Position numbers and translations under genes: made by a program. Shown piece after piece: positions 41,896 to 45,209 of a stretch of DNA of 45,209 nt; within the stretch, counting starts at the first letter, position 1, and the number at the start of each line of letters is the position of its first letter. This DNA is from an uncultured Saprospiraceae bacterium (lineage in GTDB: Bacteria; Bacteroidota; Bacteroidia; Chitinophagales; Saprospiraceae). A model generated the notes under the pieces. The model was given only the letters and a program-made list of their open reading frames with translations. It was not told the DNA's origin and searched no databases. Where the stretch lies: NCBI GenBank assembly GCA_937974625.1, contig CALJVJ010000158.1:1-45209 (forward strand), read 5' to 3'.

Positions 41896-42723
41896 ATGGA
41901 CGCAAATGTCATTAAACAATCGGTAGTAGATAGTTACGGAAAATTAGCTACTGCACAGAATAACATTTTTAACAAACTTTTTGCTTGCTGTACTCCTGCT
42001 TTGGCTAATGAAGTAGGACAAGAAATTGGTTATTCTGAAGCAGAACTCAATGCTGTTCCTGAAGGAGCGAATTTAGGTGTAGGATGTGGAAACCCTTCTG
42101 CTTTAGCAAGCCTTAAGGAAGGGGATACCGTAATAGACCTTGGTTCAGGAGCAGGGTTTGATAGCTTTCTAGTAGCCCAACAAGTAGGAGAAAGTGGGAA
42201 AGCGATAGGCGTTGATTTAAGTGAAGCAATGTTGGCTTTAGCTAATAAAAATGCTAAAAAAGGGAATTATGCCAATGTACAATTTGTTAAAGGAGATATC
42301 GAAGACTTACCATTAGACAGTAACATTGCAGACCATGTAATTTCCAATTGTGTCATCAATTTATCCCTCAATAAAGGAATGGTTTTTAAAGAGGCCTATC
42401 GAGTTTTGAAGCCAGGTGGAAAACTGGCTATTTCCGATGTCATATTAGAAAGTGAACTGCCAGATTTTGTTAAAAATTCCTTAGCAGGACATGTTGCTTG
42501 TGTTGCTGGTGCGGAAAAATTGGATACTTATCTAGGCTATGTGAAAGCTGCAGGTTTCAAGGCAGTGAAAGTCGAATCGAAAAAAACATTTCCTTTAGAA
42601 TTAATGCTTGCGGACCCAATGGTCCAAAAAATTGCCAAGCAAATGGACTTTGATGTCTCTAGTGAAGAAGCAAAGGATATAGCCGCTTTGGTTTCAAGTA
42701 TTACGTTAAGTGCGATTAAATAA
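41896..42723 (+). CDS. arsM: Arsenite methyltransferase
   Basis: A 275-residue SAM-dependent enzyme that methylates As(III) to mono-, di- and trimethylated forms. The SAM motif is VIDLGSGAGFDSFLVAQQVG with VGVD-type motif II (AIGVDLSEAML). The three arsenic-binding Cys of the family are present: Cys64 (VGCGNPSAL), Cys152 (VISNCVINL) and Cys202 (GHVACVAGA); the 50-residue spacing of the last two equals that in the algal ArsM (174/224). A Cys31-Cys32 pair near the N-terminus is additional. The start is set at MDANVIKQS, since upstream in-frame codons overlap the promoter region. It follows the Crp/Fnr gene by 77 bases and is followed by a long hairpin and a MerT-like gene. Confidence 0.93.
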   Translation: MDANVIKQSVVDSYGKLATAQNNIFNKLFACCTPALANEVGQEIGYSEAELNAVPEGANLGVGCGNPSALASLKEGDTVIDLGSGAGFDSFLVAQQVGESGKAIGVDLSEAMLALANKNAKKGNYANVQFVKGDIEDLPLDSNIADHVISNCVINLSLNKGMVFKEAYRVLKPGGKLAISDVILESELPDFVKNSLAGHVACVAGAEKLDTYLGYVKAAGFKAVKVESKKTFPLELMLADPMVQKIAKQMDFDVSSEEAKDIAALVSSITLSAIK

Positions 42724-42749
42724 CTTAAAGAGGAGGGTGAAATGAAGTT

Positions 42750-42841
42750 ACTTTTTTTTCACCATTTAGATATTTCAGTTCATTTAAGCTGTTAGAGCAG
42801 TACCTTAAATGTACTGATATGAGCTAAATGGTAGAAAGAAA
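42750..42841. other. Long imperfect hairpin between arsM and the MerT-like gene
   Basis: An extended inverted repeat: outer arms CCATTTAG (42762-42769) / CTAAATGG (42824-42831), continued outwards by TTTC / GAAA, and inner arms CATTTAAG (42781-42788) / CTTAAATG (42804-42811), with ATAT and CAGT/ACTG pairs between. The whole stem spans about 90 bases with small bulges. No T-tract follows on the plus strand. It may be a structured 3' end or a small palindromic repeat; it does not resemble copies A/B. Confidence 0.5.
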
Positions 42842-42917
42842 TTAGTAAGCATTGGTGTGGTGAATAGTTACGGTAATTTTTACTTTTAAAACTTTTCATA
42901 CCCCTCCTTTTCCTAAT

Positions 42918-43145
42918 ATGGAACCTATGAAAATTACTCCTAAAAAAACCTTCATCGGAAGTTTAGTTGCATTCTTTTTAGGCACTAGCTGCTGCTGGAT
43001 TAGTTCTTTGGTCATTTGGCTAGGTGGTGCTGCGTTATTAACTTCTTTTGCTAATCACTTTGGTCAATTGCAATATGTCTTCTTATTTATAGGCATTTTT
43101 CTAAGCGTTCTGAGTGCCGTATTATATTTTAAAACAACAAAATAA
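42918..43145 (+). CDS. Small MerT-like membrane protein with a vicinal Cys pair
   Basis: A 75-residue protein with two membrane helices: about 12-40 (FIGSLVAFFLGTSCCWISSL and onward) and 50-70 (QYVFLFIGIFLSVLSAVLYF). The vicinal Cys25-Cys26 inside the first helix is at the same place as Cys24-Cys25 of MerT, which hands Hg(II) through the membrane; the following GGAALLTSFANHFGQLQY also parallels MerT. MerT has a third helix and a second Cys pair, absent here. The context (arsM, MerR regulator, CCPFF protein) fits a soft metal or metalloid transporter; mercury or arsenite as cargo is inference. The start could be Met1 or Met4. Confidence 0.7.
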   Translation: MEPMKITPKKTFIGSLVAFFLGTSCCWISSLVIWLGGAALLTSFANHFGQLQYVFLFIGIFLSVLSAVLYFKTTK

Positions 43146-43233
43146 AGGAGCAAATGTCATTTAAGAAATGTAGCGTTTATGTTTTTTGTCAATATTAAAT
43201 AGACTGAAAAATATAATTTCAACTTCCTATTTT

Positions 43234-43256
43234 TATCTTTGAGAAAACATCAAAGA
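43234..43256 (+). promoter_or_regulatory. Promoter element with overlapping inverted repeat before the YdjC-like gene
   Basis: TATCTTTG (43234-43241) is an exact TAnnTTTG match. It overlaps the perfect inverted repeat TCTTTGA (43236-43242) / TCAAAGA (43250-43256), whose right arm touches the start codon. A regulator bound here would block both the promoter and translation initiation. Confidence 0.5.
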
Positions 43257-44182
43257 TGAAAAATTATAATTATTACCTGTTCTTTTTACTTTTATTCACC
43301 ACTTCATGTGCTGCTCAGCAACCCAATCTCGCCCAAAGATTAGGCTATGCCAAAGATGCTAGATTATTAATCATTCATGCAGATGACTTGGGTGTTTCCC
43401 ATTCAGAAAATGCAGCTACTATTGCTGCGTTTGAAAAAGGGATGGTCAATTCTGGTAGCATCATGGTGCCTTGTCCTTGGTTTCCAGAAATCGCCGCTTA
43501 TTCTAAAGCAAATCCATCTATAGATTTAGGTTTACATCTTACGTTAACGGCAGAGTGGCAGGATTATAAATGGGGACCTGTTGCCCTTGACTCTGAAATA
43601 ACGGAGTTAGTCAACGAACAAGGATTTTTGTATGATAATTGTGCCGATGTAGTCCGAAAAGTGAGTGCAGCAGACATCGAGAAAGAGTTAATAGCGCAAG
43701 TCGAACGAGCATTGGCTTTTGGGGTCAATGTTAGTCATCTGGACAGTCACATGGGTTGTTTATTTAACCCAAAATATTTTGAGACTTACTTAAAAGTAGG
43801 CAGAAAATATGGTTTGCCAGTGCTGATACCTGCCTCTGGTTTGCGTCAATTTCCAGACATGGCTAAAAAGATTTTGCCTACCGATATAGTGATTGATAAT
43901 ATTTTTATGATGAATCCGTCTGATGCGGAAAAAGGAGTAGCTGCTTATTATACCAAGATGTTAAGAGAGGTTCCAGCGGGAGTTAGTGAAATGATTATTC
44001 ATGTGGCTTATGATGACGCTGAGATGCAAGCAGTAACCATCAATCATCCAGATTTTGGTGCTGCTTGGCGACAACGGGATTTTGATTATTTTACAAGCGA
44101 GGAATGCAGAACAATTTTAAAAGAAGAAGGGATTCAATTAGTTACTTGGAGTGACTTGAAAAAGTTAATAATAAATGACTGA
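43256..44182 (+). CDS. YdjC/ChbG-like carbohydrate deacetylase lipoprotein
   Basis: A 308-residue member of the YdjC/ChbG family, metal-dependent deacetylases of chitooligosaccharides and related sugars. The metal and catalytic residues are visible as H41-A-D43-D44 (IIHADDLGVSHSENAA), H94 (LGLHLTL) and H161/D163/H165 (VSHLDSHMGCLF). The N-terminus is a lipoprotein signal with Cys18 as the lipidated residue (LLLFTTSC), so the enzyme is anchored in the envelope, unlike cytoplasmic ChbG. The presumed role is N-acetyl sugar trimming; the natural substrate is not known. A good promoter element precedes it and a strong bidirectional terminator follows. Confidence 0.88.
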   Translation: MKNYNYYLFFLLLFTTSCAAQQPNLAQRLGYAKDARLLIIHADDLGVSHSENAATIAAFEKGMVNSGSIMVPCPWFPEIAAYSKANPSIDLGLHLTLTAEWQDYKWGPVALDSEITELVNEQGFLYDNCADVVRKVSAADIEKELIAQVERALAFGVNVSHLDSHMGCLFNPKYFETYLKVGRKYGLPVLIPASGLRQFPDMAKKILPTDIVIDNIFMMNPSDAEKGVAAYYTKMLREVPAGVSEMIIHVAYDDAEMQAVTINHPDFGAAWRQRDFDYFTSEECRTILKEEGIQLVTWSDLKKLIIND

Positions 44183-44205
44183 TAAAAAATTCAATTTTTG
44201 GGTAT

Positions 44206-44247
44206 AAAATAAAGGGTAGTCATCATACGATAACTACCCTTTATTTT
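44206..44247. terminator. Strong bidirectional terminator
   Basis: Perfect 15-bp inverted repeat, AAAATAAAGGGTAGT (44206-44220) / ACTACCCTTTATTTT (44233-44247), with a 12-base loop. A/T ends give T-runs on both strands, between convergent genes. Confidence 0.85.
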
Positions 44248-44277
44248 TATAAAAAACGGATGTTAAACAATCATCAT

Positions 44278-44676
44278 TTAAGATGCTGCTACACCTGCTG
44301 CTGCAACTGTATGGTCGTTTTCTACACTACTTCCACTTACGCCAATAGCTCCAATTATTTCGCCATTAACATTCTTAACAGGTATTCCGCCTGGAAAAGT
44401 AATTAACCCACCATTTGAGTGTTCAATATTATAGAGTGGTCCTCCAGGTTGCGACAATCCTCCAATGTCTCCTGTATTCATATCAAAAAAACGAGCAGTT
44501 TTTGCTTTTTTAATAGATATATCCAATGAACCTAACCAAGCTCCGTCCATTCTTGCAAAAGCGACCAAATTTGCACCGGCATCTACGATAGCGATGTTCA
44601 TTTTTGTATCTATAGCTAAAGATTTTTTCTTTGCAGCGATAATCATTTTTTCTGCTTGTGCTAACGTAATATTCAT
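44278..44676 (-). CDS. GlcG/HbpS-family protein
   Basis: A 132-residue protein of the GlcG/HbpS (DUF336) family, covering the whole domain: [60 protein letters not shown] and the Gly-rich end [17 protein letters not shown]. Relatives bind haem or corrinoid-like ligands, or lie in glycolate operons; the function of most is unknown. No signal peptide, so cytoplasmic. It has its own complete promoter (44714-44742) and is next to an AraC-type regulator read in the same direction, which may control it. Confidence 0.88.
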   Translation of the reverse strand: MNITLAQAEKMIIAAKKKSLAIDTKMNIAIVDAGANLVAFARMDGAWLGSLDISIKKAKTARFFDMNTGDIGGLSQPGGPLYNIEHSNGGLITFPGGIPVKNVNGEIIGAIGVSGSSVENDHTVAAAGVAAS

Positions 44677-44713
44677 GAATTAAACTTTTAGTGATTGATA
44701 ATTAAATACGCTG

Positions 44714-44742
44714 CAAAAGTAAGGTAGCATTGGGCGGTCCAA
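44714..44742 (-). promoter_or_regulatory. Complete Bacteroidota promoter of the GlcG-like gene
   Basis: On the minus strand TTG (44742-44740), an 18-base spacer and TACTTTTG (44721-44714), an exact TAnnTTTG match. The expected transcript begins about 30 bases before the start codon at 44676. It is the best-formed promoter in the window. Confidence 0.65.
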
Positions 44743-44784
44743 GTTACGGATAAAGGTCAATTACTTATGAAAAAAGGTCAAATG

Positions 44785-45209
44785 TCAAGAGTCTATTAAA
44801 TTGGGACTTTTCCCAAATTTATTTTTAAAAGCAGCACTAAAATTTGATAAATTATTGTAGCCGAAATCCATATAAATATCAGATGATTTTAATTTACCAT
44901 CTTTCATCAATTCTTTTGCTTTTCGCAATCGCTTGTCTTGTAACCACTTCCCGGGGGAAGATTGATATTCTTTTATAAAATTGCGTTTGAACGTAGAAAG
45001 GCTCATTTGACATAAAAAAGCAAGCTCATCAATTTTTAAATTGGAATACACATTGTTCTCAATTACCCGTTTGAATGCAGAACCTTCTTTGGAAATCAAT
45101 GATTGCAAATATTTTTCAAATGCTGCACCATATTTATTCAACAAATAAAGCATCAATTCTTCAAATTTAACAGAAAGTAGATTTTCTCTAAAAACGGCAG
45201 GTGCATCAA
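44785..45209 (-). CDS. AraC-family transcriptional regulator, N-terminus outside the window
   Basis: The visible part is the C-terminal ~140 residues of an AraC/XylS regulator; the frame stays open to the window edge (last complete codon at 45207-45205), so the N-terminal sensing domain is missing here. The double helix-turn-helix is complete: LKIDELAFLCQMSLSTFKRN, then YQSSPGKWLQDKRLRKAKEL, then SSDIYMDFGYNNLSNFSAAF and FKNKFGKSPNLI. The FGYNNLSNFSAAFKNKFGKSP segment is the classical signature. It is upstream of and co-directional with the GlcG-like gene, with a separate promoter between them. The inducer cannot be inferred. Confidence 0.9.
   Translation of the reverse strand, partial: DAPAVFRENLLSVKFEELMLYLLNKYGAAFEKYLQSLISKEGSAFKRVIENNVYSNLKIDELAFLCQMSLSTFKRNFIKEYQSSPGKWLQDKRLRKAKELMKDGKLKSSDIYMDFGYNNLSNFSAAFKNKFGKSPNLIDS

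Overview
The window comes from a member of the Bacteroidota, most likely the Saprospiria (Lewinella/Saprospira-like). The DNA is AT-rich. Several genes are preceded by the Bacteroidota -7 element TAnnTTTG, and no Shine-Dalgarno pattern was noticed. There are type IX secretion substrates with type A and type B (gliding-motility/CHU_C) C-termini, SprB-like repeats, TonB-dependent receptors, and many exported enzymes with twin-arginine leaders. A class II HMG-CoA reductase sits beside a type 2 IPP isomerase, so isoprenoids are probably made by the mevalonate route. The genus assignment is inference.

Layout. 1-6.6 kb: a palindromic repeat at the left edge, an anchored triple-PASTA protein, a T9SS type A cargo, a PhoX-like Tat protein and an exported protein with two TonB-C-like domains. 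6.6-9.4 kb (minus): a two-subunit molybdenum hydroxylase of the isoquinoline 1-oxidoreductase type. 9.8-12.2 kb: idi2 and mvaA. 12.3-15.9 kb (minus): a translationally coupled pair, a macroglobulin/plug-domain protein and a carboxypeptidase-regulatory-domain protein. 16.2-19.9 kb: TolC plus an HlyD/MacA-like adaptor, then a peroxiredoxin-like protein. 19.9-27.1 kb (minus): a TonB-dependent receptor and a 1727-residue surface protein. 27.2-32.5 kb: flavin reductase, nucleoside hydrolase, a methylthioribose-kinase-like protein, a sugar-phosphate isomerase/epimerase and a Gfo/Idh/MocA oxidoreductase. 32.7-35.4 kb: small conserved proteins and an SDR. 35.5-38.9 kb: korAB (2-oxoacid:ferredoxin oxidoreductase) behind a long structured leader. 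39.1-43.1 kb: a metal/metalloid cluster (MerR regulator with its operator, a CCPFF protein, an FNR-type regulator, ArsM, a MerT-like membrane protein). 43.2 kb to the end: a YdjC-like lipoprotein, a GlcG-like protein and a cut-off AraC regulator.

Most interesting signals. (1) The korAB leader holds a 19-codon reading frame with four consecutive Cys codons, followed by mutually exclusive antiterminator and terminator hairpins. The geometry is that of classical ribosome-mediated attenuation, which would make it a cysteine-sensing attenuator. (2) In the 39-43 kb cluster, the regulators and their sites can be matched by inspection: a MerR dyad in an over-long promoter spacer, and an FNR-like box ahead of arsM next to a regulator with an ExxSR recognition helix. 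(3) A dispersed palindromic MITE-like repeat occurs in two or three copies. (4) Two terminators share one architecture with compensatory changes. No tRNA, rRNA, CRISPR array or intact transposase was found.
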